This document shows positions 52,992-59,875 of a stretch of DNA of 64,000 bases, in pieces (position 1 is the first letter of the stretch; every line of letters begins with the position of its first letter). The notes under the pieces are model-generated. The model had not been told where the DNA came from and did not search any database. It saw only the letters and a list, made by a program, of their open reading frames with translations. A program made the translations under genes and the position numbers. Origin of the DNA: Saccharopolyspora gloriosae (GTDB taxonomy: Bacteria > Actinomycetota > Actinomycetes > Mycobacteriales > Pseudonocardiaceae); assembly GCF_014203325.1 (NCBI RefSeq), contig NZ_JACHIV010000001.1:1675501-1739500 (forward strand). The letters run 5' to 3'.

Positions 52992-53137
52992 TGCGCCTCC
53001 CAAAACTCGAATCCTGTTGGTGTGCAGACCTTCGAGAGTTCCCGCGGTGGCACGCAATGAGTCTTTCGAGTGATCATGCTGGCTTGCCACGCCGGCAACT
53101 GGTGAAGCTGTCCCCGAGATCGACAGAAGGGGACACC

Positions 53138-54058
53138 ATGAGTGCGGGAAACGCCGTTCCAGTCCGAACTCGCCGCGTCGCGAGCCGAATCCGCCAGCTC
53201 CGGGAACGCAGCGGACTGGGGGCTCAGGAAGTGTCGCAGGCGCTCGGGATTTCGATGAGCAAGATCAGCCGGATGGAGTCCGGCCATCGCGGCCTCAACG
53301 CCGACGACGTCGCCGCCATGCTGGGACTTTACCGCGTGCCCACGGCGGAGCGGGCAGAGGTCCTGGAGCTGGTGCGCCACGGCGGCGACCGGAACTGGTG
53401 GAGCGTTCGGCCAGGTGATCCGGAATCGGTCGTCAGCGCGTGGGGCACGATCAGAAACTTCGAGTATGAAGCTACTTCGTTGAGCGTCTACCAGACGATG
53501 TTCGTGCCGGGGTTGCTTCAAACGCCTGATTATGTGGCAGCGGTCGCTGACGCGGTGGCCTCGTTGAATCCATCTGTTGATCTCGACGCGCTGCTGAAGC
53601 AACGGGTTGAACGGCAAACTCTGCTGCTCAGCTCACGTCAGTTCGAGTTCTTGATCGAAGAAGCGGTGTTGCAACGCCCAGTTGGCGGTGCGGAGGTGAT
53701 GTATCACCAGCTCCGGCGAATCGCTGCTGTCGCGGCGCGTCCGAACGTGAACGTGCAGGTGCTGAAGGTCGGAGTCGGTGCACATGCAGGAATCGATGGG
53801 CAGTTCTCCCACTTGGAGTTCGCTGATCACGCCGACCTTGTGCTGTGCGAGAACATCGGATCCTCGTCATACGTCGAGGAGGCCAATATCGTTGCTGACG
53901 CGGCGGAGGTTCTGCGTCGGCTCCGGAAGACCGCGCTACCCACGGACGAGTCGGTCGAGCTGATCAGGTACACCGCCGATCAGTGGTACCAGCACGCTGC
54001 CGTTGGAGGAAGCCTTGAAACGGAACAACTTGATGGCTCTGCGCTGGAAAAAGAGTAG
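53138..54058 (+). CDS. XRE regulator with DUF5753 domain
   Basis: A 306-residue regulator. The helix-turn-helix is residues 14-70 (LRERSGLGAQEVSQALGISMSKISRMESGHR). The C-terminal DUF5753 domain holds YQTMFVPGLLQTPDYVAAV, MYHQLRRIAAVAARPNVNVQVL and FSHLEFADHADLVLCENIG. Members act with downstream DUF397 proteins, as with BldB/AbaA-like pairs in Streptomyces. ATG 53138 has AGAAGGGG upstream. Its last 50 codons are the first half of a 311-bp tandem duplication. Confidence 0.9.
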   Translation: MSAGNAVPVRTRRVASRIRQLRERSGLGAQEVSQALGISMSKISRMESGHRGLNADDVAAMLGLYRVPTAERAEVLELVRHGGDRNWWSVRPGDPESVVSAWGTIRNFEYEATSLSVYQTMFVPGLLQTPDYVAAVADAVASLNPSVDLDALLKQRVERQTLLLSSRQFEFLIEEAVLQRPVGGAEVMYHQLRRIAAVAARPNVNVQVLKVGVGAHAGIDGQFSHLEFADHADLVLCENIGSSSYVEEANIVADAAEVLRRLRKTALPTDESVELIRYTADQWYQHAAVGGSLETEQLDGSALEKE

Positions 54059-54311
54059 CTACAGCAGCGCAACGCGCACCTGCGTCGAGATCGCACGCTC
54101 CGATCGCGCCGTCGCTGCGCGGGATTCGAAGAATCCGGACGGCGGTGTCCTGCTGTTCGGTGCGGCATCATGGACATCGTTCCTGAATGGCATCCGCACG
54201 GGCCGATTCGGTGGCGGAGATTGTGCTCCGGTTCCGCAAGACCGCGCTATCCCCGGAGGAGTCGGTCGAGTTGGCCAGACACACCGCCGATCGGTGGTAT
54301 CAGCATGGTGA
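54033..54311 (+). CDS. DUF397 protein, first copy, read-through C-terminus
   Basis: About 92 residues. The DUF397 core is complete (ALRWKKSSYSS, TCVEIA, VAARDSKNPDGGVLLFG, SWTSFLNGIRTGRF). The natural stop seen in the second copy is missing, so the frame runs some 30 codons into the next unit (GGGDCAPVPQDRAIPG...). Start ATG 54033 is conservative; TTG 54015 or 54003 would add LEEALKRNNL, which is also present in copy two. It overlaps the end of the regulator gene. Confidence 0.65.
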   Translation: MALRWKKSSYSSATRTCVEIARSDRAVAARDSKNPDGGVLLFGAASWTSFLNGIRTGRFGGGDCAPVPQDRAIPGGVGRVGQTHRRSVVSAW

Positions 54312-54369
54312 GGTTGGAGGAAGCCTTGAAGCGGAACGACTTGATGGCTCTGCACTGGCGAAAGAGTAG
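54214..54369 (+). pseudogene. duplicated C-terminal fragment of DUF5753 regulator
   Basis: This frame encodes EIVLRFRKTALSPEESVEL...WYQHGEVGGSLEAERLDGSALAKE, clearly the counterpart of the tail of the intact regulator (LRRLRKTALPTDESVEL...GSALEKE). It has no helix-turn-helix and no proper start, and arose from the 311-bp duplication. It is not expected to function. Confidence 0.75.
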
Positions 54370-54529
54370 TTACAGCAACGGAACGCGCACCTGCGTTGAG
54401 GTCGCGTGCGCCGATCGCGCTGTCGCTGCGCGGGATTCGAAGAGCCCGGATGGCGGTGTCCTGCTGTTCGGTGCCACCTCTTGGTCTTCGTTCCTGCACG
54501 GCGTTCGTGCCGGTCGCTTCGACGGCTGA
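54305..54529 (+). CDS. DUF397 protein, second copy
   Basis: A 74-residue DUF397 protein (ALHWRKSSYSNGTRTCVEVA, VAARDSKSPDGGVLLFG, SWSSFLHGVRAGRFDG). ATG 54305 has GGTGG seven bases upstream; ATG 54344 is the shorter choice. DUF397 proteins are small partners of DUF5753-type regulators in actinomycete development and specialised metabolism. Confidence 0.75.
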   Translation: MVRLEEALKRNDLMALHWRKSSYSNGTRTCVEVACADRAVAARDSKSPDGGVLLFGATSWSSFLHGVRAGRFDG

Positions 54530-54560
54530 TCTCGGATCGAGCGACGGGCAGGAGAAGACG

Positions 54561-54830
54561 ATGGCCGCACTGGATCCATCCACCCTCCGGTGGCGGAGGA
54601 GCAGCCGAAGCGCGAACTACACGAACTGCGTCGAGAGCGCCCATCTGGATTGGCGGAAGAGCAGCCGGAGTACGAACTACACGAACTGTGTTGAGGTCGC
54701 TCACACTGGTCACGCCGTCGCGGCCCGCAACTCGAAGGCTCCGGACGGCGGAGTGCTGCTGGTGAGCGCCGACTCCTGGTCCTCGTTCCTAGGCGGTGTT
54801 CGTGCTGGTCGCTTCGAGGTTCGATCCTGA
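54561..54830 (+). CDS. DUF397 protein with duplicated N-terminal motif
   Basis: An 89-residue protein with GGAGAAGACG before its ATG. The usual opening motif occurs twice as a 60-bp (20-codon) tandem repeat at 54591-54650 and 54651-54710: WRRSSRSANYTNCVESAHLD, then WRKSSRSTNYTNCVEVAHTG. The remainder (VAARNSKAPDGGVLLVS, SWSSFLGGVRAGRF) is a normal DUF397 C-terminus. It is the third DUF397 gene in a row. Confidence 0.78.
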   Translation: MAALDPSTLRWRRSSRSANYTNCVESAHLDWRKSSRSTNYTNCVEVAHTGHAVAARNSKAPDGGVLLVSADSWSSFLGGVRAGRFEVRS

Positions 54831-54844
54831 TGGCGAGCAGTGCG

Positions 54845-55792
54845 TCATGCGCGCTGCCGGTCGGTGCGGGCGCGGGGTTCGTCGCGGATCCGCTGTCGGT
54901 ACCGCAGTGGTGATTCGCCCACTTCTCGTTTGAACGCGGTGCTGAAGGCGCTCTCCGAGGCGTAGCCCAGTTCGGTCGCCAGTGAGCCGACTCGGGTGTC
55001 GCCGTCGCGGAGGGCGCGTTGTGCCAGCAGGATCCGCCAGCGGTGCAGGTAGGTCAGCGGCGGCGTGCCCGCCGCGGTGCGGAAGCGTTCGGCGAAGGTC
55101 GTGCGCGACATCGCTGCGGCCTGCGCCAATTCCTCCAGGCCCCAAGGCTTTCCGGGGTCGGCGTGCATGAGGTCCAGCGCGGGGCGCAAGCGTTCGTCGG
55201 CCAGCGCCTTGAGCCAGCCGGGAGGGAGTTCGGTCTGGTCGACGTAGGCGCGCAGCACCTCCAGCAGCAGGAGTTGGCAGTGCTGCCGGACGGCGAACGC
55301 GGACCCCATCCGGTCCTGGCGCACCTCCTCGAACAGCCGGTAGATGCCGCCCCGGAGGTTCGTCGCCGACACGCCCGATCCGCGCACGTGCGCCAGCGGC
55401 GGAAGTGCTTGCAGCAGCAGTGCGTCCCCGGTCGGGTTGAGGTCGATGCGCCCGCCGATGAGCACGTCGTCGGTGCCGAAGTCGGCGCCGCTGAGGTGCG
55501 GGGAGGGGAAGCCTTCCTCGGGTGAGATCTCGCGGGGCGGCCCGTCGCCGGTGCCGCCTTCGGCGTGCAGCCAGGAGCGGTTGTTCAGGATGGCGACGTC
55601 GCCGGGTTGGAGCTCGATCGGCTCGTCGACGCCGTCGGTGCGCACCCGGGCGCGGCCGGAGACCATCGCGAAGAACTTCAGCGGGGTCTCGACGGCTCCG
55701 CTCGCCACCCACGGGCCCCGCGTCGCGAACCCGCCCGAGAGCAGACCGCGGACCTCGACGAGTTCGAAGATCTCGGACAGCTGATCGACCAT
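54845..55792 (-). CDS. AraC-family regulator with cupin domain
   Basis: About 315 residues. The N-terminal cupin-type sensor (FFAMVSGRARVRTDG, ELQPGDVAILNNRSWLH) resembles the AraC_binding_2 group. The C-terminal double helix-turn-helix contains WGLEELAQAAAMSRTTFAERFRTAAG and VGSLATELGYASESAFSTAFKREVGESPLRYR. ATG 55792 (MVDQLSEIFELVEV) is taken over a start six codons earlier. It is divergent from an SDR gene, its likely target. Confidence 0.9.
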   Translation of the reverse strand: MVDQLSEIFELVEVRGLLSGGFATRGPWVASGAVETPLKFFAMVSGRARVRTDGVDEPIELQPGDVAILNNRSWLHAEGGTGDGPPREISPEEGFPSPHLSGADFGTDDVLIGGRIDLNPTGDALLLQALPPLAHVRGSGVSATNLRGGIYRLFEEVRQDRMGSAFAVRQHCQLLLLEVLRAYVDQTELPPGWLKALADERLRPALDLMHADPGKPWGLEELAQAAAMSRTTFAERFRTAAGTPPLTYLHRWRILLAQRALRDGDTRVGSLATELGYASESAFSTAFKREVGESPLRYRQRIRDEPRARTDRQRA

Positions 55793-55853
55793 GCCCGTAC
55801 TCTCGCGCAAATAGTCCGGACCTTCAATGATTCACAGTACGAGCACGCGTGCT

Positions 55854-55859
55854 TAGCGT
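55854..55859 (+). promoter_or_regulatory. -10 of leaderless SDR gene
   Basis: TAGCGT ends 6 bp before ATG 55866 without a ribosome-binding site. A GCACGCGTGC palindrome begins at 55843, overlapping the region between -35 and -10, and could be the AraC-family operator. Confidence 0.4.
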
Positions 55860-55865
55860 GGTCGT

Positions 55866-56870
55866 ATGACGCACAAGCAGCACCCCATCGGAACTGGTTT
55901 CACCGCCGCATCGACGGCGGACGAGGTCCTCGACGGCATCGACCTGTCGGGCAAGAACATCATCGTCACCGGCGGCCACGTCGGGCTCGGTTTGGAAACG
56001 ACCCGGGCGTTGAGCAAGGCCGGCGCCTCCATCACCGTGGGTTCGCGGAACCCGGAGCGGGCCGCTCCCGCGCTCGCCGGGATCGAGCGCGTCGAGGTCG
56101 ACCGGCTGGACCTCCTCGACCCGGCGTCGATCGAGGCTTTCGCCGCCCGCTACCGGGACTCCGGCCGCCCGCTGCACGCCCTGCTCAACAACGCGGGAAT
56201 CATGGGCGGGCCGCTGGTGCGGGACGCGCGCGGCTACGAATCGCAGTTCGCCACCAACCACCTCGGCCACTTCCAGCTGACCCTCGGTCTGCTGCCCGCG
56301 CTGCGCGCCGCTCGTGGCGCCCGCGTCGTCAACATGACCTCCGGCGGCCACCGGATCTCCGGCATCCGGTGGGACGACCCGCACTTCGCCACCGGGTACG
56401 AGCCGATGCTCGGCTACGGCCAGTCGAAGACGGCCAACGTCCTGTTCGCCGTCGAACTCGACCGGAGGTGGGCCGCCGACGGGATCCGGGGCTACGCCGT
56501 GCATCCCGGAGTCATCATCGGCACGGACCTGGGCCCGTCCCGGCCCGAGGACGGCGAGGCCGTGCCGGAGGACCAGCTGCGGGCGATGGGACTCATCGAC
56601 GACGCCGGTCGGCCGATCATCGCCCCGGAACGCGGGCGGAAGACCCCGCAGCAGGGCGCGAGCACCAGCGCCTTCGCCGCGACCAGTCCGCTGCTCGCCG
56701 ACCTCGGAGGTGTCTACCTGCTGGACAACGACATCTCCGCGCTGGACGTGCCGCGGCCGATCGACTTCGGAACCGACCAGGAGATCACGGCCGAGGTCGT
56801 GCCGCACGCGGTCGACCCCGAGTCCGCGCGGCGGCTCTGGGAGCTCAGCGAGCAGCTGCTCACGGCGTAG
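55866..56870 (+). CDS. short-chain dehydrogenase/reductase
   Basis: A 334-residue NAD(P)-dependent oxidoreductase of the light-dependent protochlorophyllide reductase/WWOX-like SDR group. The cofactor loop is IVTGGHVGLGLETTRAL, followed by LLNNAGIMGG, the serine in VVNMTSGGH and the catalytic Y-x3-K in LGYGQSKTANVLF. Substrate unknown. Divergent from the AraC-family gene, a very common pairing. Confidence 0.88.
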   Translation: MTHKQHPIGTGFTAASTADEVLDGIDLSGKNIIVTGGHVGLGLETTRALSKAGASITVGSRNPERAAPALAGIERVEVDRLDLLDPASIEAFAARYRDSGRPLHALLNNAGIMGGPLVRDARGYESQFATNHLGHFQLTLGLLPALRAARGARVVNMTSGGHRISGIRWDDPHFATGYEPMLGYGQSKTANVLFAVELDRRWAADGIRGYAVHPGVIIGTDLGPSRPEDGEAVPEDQLRAMGLIDDAGRPIIAPERGRKTPQQGASTSAFAATSPLLADLGGVYLLDNDISALDVPRPIDFGTDQEITAEVVPHAVDPESARRLWELSEQLLTA

Positions 56871-56947
56871 TCGCCGGGGCGGGGCCGCCGCCGGGCGGGA
56901 CCGGGATCGGGCGACGTCACGGGCGTTCGCGACGTCCAGGAGCCGCC

Positions 56948-57892
56948 TCACCAGGTCGCTGCGTCGTCCTTCAGCGCTCCCAGGAGTCGCCAGGTCCGGC
57001 GGCGGTCCTCGTCGCCCGTGAGGTCGGTCTGGGTGAGGGTGATCGCGGTGGCCCCGGCTTCGGCGTAGGCGCGGATCCCGGCGGCGACGGTGTCCTCGTC
57101 CCCGGCCAGCAGCAGGTCGGCGGCCTCGTTCGCGCCGGACTGCTCGATCGCTCGCCGGTAGGACGGCACCGAGTCGTAGAAGCTCATCTGCCGCTGCGCG
57201 CGGGCACGTGCCGCGGCCACGTCGTCGGTGACGACGGCGGGGATCGCGGCGACGATCTGCGGGGCCGGCCGGTCCGCTCGTCGCGCGGCCTCGTTGATCT
57301 GCGGCGCGATGTGCTCGGCGATGGCCTTCGGCCCGGCGAGGAAGGGCAGCGTGCCGTCGGCGAGCTCGCCGGTGACGCGCAGCGCCTGCGGGCCCATCGC
57401 GGCGACGATCACCGTGATCCGCGTTTCCGCACCGGGCACCGCCGTCGGCAAGGACGGGCGAGAGACCAGCGTCTCGCCCTCGAACGGATCGTCGCGGCCG
57501 TCGAGCAACGGGCGCAGCGCGCTCAGGTACTCGCGCAAATGCCTGATCGGCGGCGGATACGGCACGCCGTAGGCGGGTTCCAGCATGTTCTTCGCGCCGA
57601 GCCCGATGCCGAGCCGGAAACGCCCGCCGGTCGCCGCCTGCGCCGTGGTCGCGGCGGAAGCCAGCAGCAGCGGATGCCGCGGATAGACGGGCACGATCGA
57701 AGGGCCGACGCGGAGTCCGGGCACCTCCCGGCCCACCGTGGCGCTCACCGCGATCGCGTCGTAGCTGAACATCTGGCCGAACCACACCGCGTCGGCACCG
57801 GCGCCCGCCGCTTCGGCCGCGAGCCGCACGGCTTCGTCGATCACGTTGTCCGCGCCGGCCGCGAAGGTGGACAGCGACACCCCGAGTTCCAT
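56948..57892 (-). CDS. LLM-class F420-dependent oxidoreductase
   Basis: About 314 residues with the luciferase-like TIM-barrel pattern. MELGVSLSTFAAGADN opens strand 1, AVWFGQMFSYDAIAVSATVG and GRFRLGIGLGAKNMLEPAYG form the cofactor region, and PFLAGPKAIAEHIAPQI occurs later. Actinobacterial members mostly use F420 rather than FMN; substrate unknown. ATG 57892 matches the conserved start. Monocistronic. Confidence 0.86.
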   Translation of the reverse strand: MELGVSLSTFAAGADNVIDEAVRLAAEAAGAGADAVWFGQMFSYDAIAVSATVGREVPGLRVGPSIVPVYPRHPLLLASAATTAQAATGGRFRLGIGLGAKNMLEPAYGVPYPPPIRHLREYLSALRPLLDGRDDPFEGETLVSRPSLPTAVPGAETRITVIVAAMGPQALRVTGELADGTLPFLAGPKAIAEHIAPQINEAARRADRPAPQIVAAIPAVVTDDVAAARARAQRQMSFYDSVPSYRRAIEQSGANEAADLLLAGDEDTVAAGIRAYAEAGATAITLTQTDLTGDEDRRRTWRLLGALKDDAATW

Positions 57893-58096
57893 GCTCGCAA
57901 CCAACACGGCCCCACCGACCGTTATTCCGCCCCGGCGGCGGAATCCGCGCTCCTACTCCGGACGGGTCACGTCCAGGCCGTGGCGGGTGAGGCGGGTCGT
58001 GAGCAGGCGCGCGAGGTAGTGCGCGCGGAGCGCCGCGCGTACCTCGATCAGCCGCCGGGAGCGCGTGGAGCGGGGACCGCACCGGAACTCCGCGCT

Positions 58097-58129
58097 CGGG
58101 AGGCCCGTTCCACGCCGACGGGCCTCCCG
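58097..58129 (-). terminator. terminator after minus-strand SDR gene
   Basis: CGGGAGGCCCGT (58097-58108) and ACGGGCCTCCCG (58118-58129) are perfect 12-bp arms around a 9-base loop, lying just past the stop of the SDR gene at 58136. Confidence 0.75.
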
Positions 58130-58135
58130 CCCGGA

Positions 58136-58876
58136 CTAGCCCTGCTTGGTGGGGCGGATGGTCAGGTCGCCGATCTCGACGTCGTCGGGTTGCTCGACGG
58201 CGAACGCGATGGCGCGGGCCACGGCGTCGGGGCTGATGCCGAGCTCCGCCATCGTCTGCTGCGCCTGCTGCCGCTGCTCGGGGTCCTGCACGTGGTCGAC
58301 GAGTTCGGTGCGCACGAACCCCGGCGAGATGGAGGTGGTGCGCAGGACGCCGTCGGTGGATTCCTGGCGCAGCGCTTCCAGCACGGTGCGGACTGCGTTC
58401 TTGGTGCCCGCGTAGACGGCCTGCGACGGGACGATCTTCAGCCCGGACGTCGACACGGTGGTGACGAGATGTCCGCGGCCCTGCTCGCGGAACACCGGCA
58501 GCGCGGCGGCGATGCCGTGCAGCACGCCGCGCACGTTGACGTCGATCATCTGGTCCCAGTCGTCGACGTCGAGATCGGCCACCGGCGCGATCCGGGCGAC
58601 TCCGGCGTTGGCCACCAGCACGTCGAGACGCCCGAACCGGTCCACGGCCAGCGCCACCAGCCGGTCGAGGTCGGCGCGGTCGGTGACGTCGACGTCGAGC
58701 GGTTCCGCCCGGCCGCCTTCGGCGCGGATGCGCGCCACGAGCGCGTCGAGCCGGTCGGTGCGCCGGGCGCCGAGCACGACCGCCGCGCCGCGGTTCGCCA
58801 ACTCCAGGGCGGTCGCCGCGCCGATGCCGCTGCTGGCTCCGGTGATGGCGATGATCTTGCTGTCCAGTCCGCTCAT
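58136..58876 (-). CDS. short-chain dehydrogenase/reductase, classical
   Basis: A 246-residue classical SDR. Cofactor loop AITGASSGIGAATALEL, VLVANAGVARI, the catalytic serine in VTTVSTSGLKI and Y-x3-K in AVYAGTKNAVRTV, then SISPGFVRTEL. It resembles clavulanate-dehydrogenase/YdfG-like members; substrate unknown. ATG 58876 has GAGGAG eight bases upstream. Divergent from a TetR gene and probably repressed by it. Confidence 0.9.
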   Translation of the reverse strand: MSGLDSKIIAITGASSGIGAATALELANRGAAVVLGARRTDRLDALVARIRAEGGRAEPLDVDVTDRADLDRLVALAVDRFGRLDVLVANAGVARIAPVADLDVDDWDQMIDVNVRGVLHGIAAALPVFREQGRGHLVTTVSTSGLKIVPSQAVYAGTKNAVRTVLEALRQESTDGVLRTTSISPGFVRTELVDHVQDPEQRQQAQQTMAELGISPDAVARAIAFAVEQPDDVEIGDLTIRPTKQG

Positions 58877-58894
58877 CGGGACCACTCCTCTAAA

Positions 58895-58941
58895 CTGACA
58901 ACTGTCCGGTTATGGCGTCGACTGTACCGGACAGTTGTCCG
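58895..58941. promoter_or_regulatory. paired TetR-type operators
   Basis: Two copies of a palindrome occur: CTGACA-AC-TGTCCG (58895-58908) and CGGACA-GT-TGTCCG (58928-58941). Their centres are 33 bp apart, about three helical turns. They are inverted with respect to each other, so ACAACTGTCCGGT and ACCGGACAGTTGT also form a perfect 13-bp inverted repeat. They fill the space between the divergent SDR and TetR genes and probably bind the TetR protein encoded next door. Confidence 0.75.
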
Positions 58942-58971
58942 TTTGTTCGCGGGGAAGGTCGAGGAGGCGCT

Positions 58972-59532
58972 GTGCCAGGTCGGGAACGCAGGTCGGACGC
59001 GGTCGCCAACCGCGACCGCATCGTCGAGGTCGCACGGGCCGAGCTGAGCGAGTCCAACGGCGCCGTCGCCGACCTGAAGCTGCACCGCGTCGCGAAAGCG
59101 GCCGGCGTCGGGCAGGGCACGCTCTACCGGCACTTCCCGACGCGCGAACACCTGCTCGCGGAGGTGTACCGGCACGAGCTGACCCAGCTCGTCGACGCGG
59201 TCGCGCCACTGCTGGCCGAACACGCCCCGCTGCGCGCGTTGACCGGCTGGCTGCAGCGGCTGATCGAGTACGTCCGGGTCAAACGCGGTGTCATGGCGGC
59301 GATCGAAGCCTCGGCGTGGCACGACCTGCACGCCGACCAGGGCCACCGGCTCGACGAAGCGCTCGAAGCGCTGCTCGACGCGGGCCGGGCCTCCGGCGAA
59401 CTGCGCGCCGAGGTCGACGCGGCCGACGTCCTGCTCCTGCTGGGCGCGCTGGCGCGCATCCCCGAAGCGGAGTGGGACGCGCGGGCGCACACCGCCGTGA
59501 CCGTCATCGTCGACGGCCTCCGCCCCCGCTGA
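58972..59532 (+). CDS. TetR-family regulator
   Basis: A 186-residue regulator starting at GTG 58972, which has GAGGAGG four bases upstream. The helix-turn-helix is in LKLHRVAKAAGVGQGTLYRHFPTREHLLAEVY. The C-terminal half is the usual helical ligand/dimer domain. It is probably an autorepressor that also controls the divergent SDR gene through the two operators between them. Confidence 0.9.
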   Translation: MPGRERRSDAVANRDRIVEVARAELSESNGAVADLKLHRVAKAAGVGQGTLYRHFPTREHLLAEVYRHELTQLVDAVAPLLAEHAPLRALTGWLQRLIEYVRVKRGVMAAIEASAWHDLHADQGHRLDEALEALLDAGRASGELRAEVDAADVLLLLGALARIPEAEWDARAHTAVTVIVDGLRPR

Positions 59533-59542
59533 CCGGTGGTCC

Positions 59543-59875
59543 TCAGGAAGAACCGATCGCGTAAGCGATCAGCGAGACGAGCAGCATGACCCCGGTCAGC
59601 GCGGCCAGCGTCCAGAGCACGCCGCGCAGCCATCCGGCGGCGGCCAGCAGCACCACGGCGAGCCCGAGCGACCACGGAACGAGCCACAACGCGAAGAACA
59701 TCCCGATGAGCTGGTGGTTCGTCGCTCCCGGCCCGGTGTCGCCGGAGCCGGAGCCCGTCAGCGAAGCCCCGAGGTAGGGGAACCAGCCGGCCAGGCTGAA
59801 CGCCATCATGAGACCGCCCGCGACGAGGCCCGCGATCCGCAGCGGTTTGAGCTCGACGCCGTTCGCGGTCGGCAT
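59543..59875 (-). CDS. small membrane protein, unknown function
   Basis: A 110-residue protein with three hydrophobic segments: residues about 13-40, 55-80 and 82-107. A Gly/Ser loop (TGSGSGDTGPGATNHQL) follows the first. The ATG is seven bases from AGGAG; the GTG three bases earlier would also work. It overlaps the stop of the WXG/hydrolase gene, so the two are translationally coupled. It might protect against or help place that protein, but no homologue is recognised. Confidence 0.65.
   Translation of the reverse strand: MPTANGVELKPLRIAGLVAGGLMMAFSLAGWFPYLGASLTGSGSGDTGPGATNHQLIGMFFALWLVPWSLGLAVVLLAAAGWLRGVLWTLAALTGVMLLVSLIAYAIGSS

Larger units (their letters stand above)
53903..54524 (+). 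repeat. 311-bp tandem duplication of DUF5753 tail plus DUF397
   Basis: Two diverged direct repeats (53903-54213 and 54214-54524) keep exact 311-bp register: GCGGAG opens both, and TTGGAGGAAGCCTTGAA occurs in both 311 bp apart. Each unit has the last 50 codons of the regulator gene followed by a DUF397 frame. The junction removed the stop of the first DUF397 gene and left a headless regulator fragment in the second unit. Confidence 0.85.

Noticed and set aside
54187-54369. A possible 60-residue gene in the DUF397 array
   Set aside because: It is the duplicated tail of the DUF5753 regulator and has no start signal of its own.
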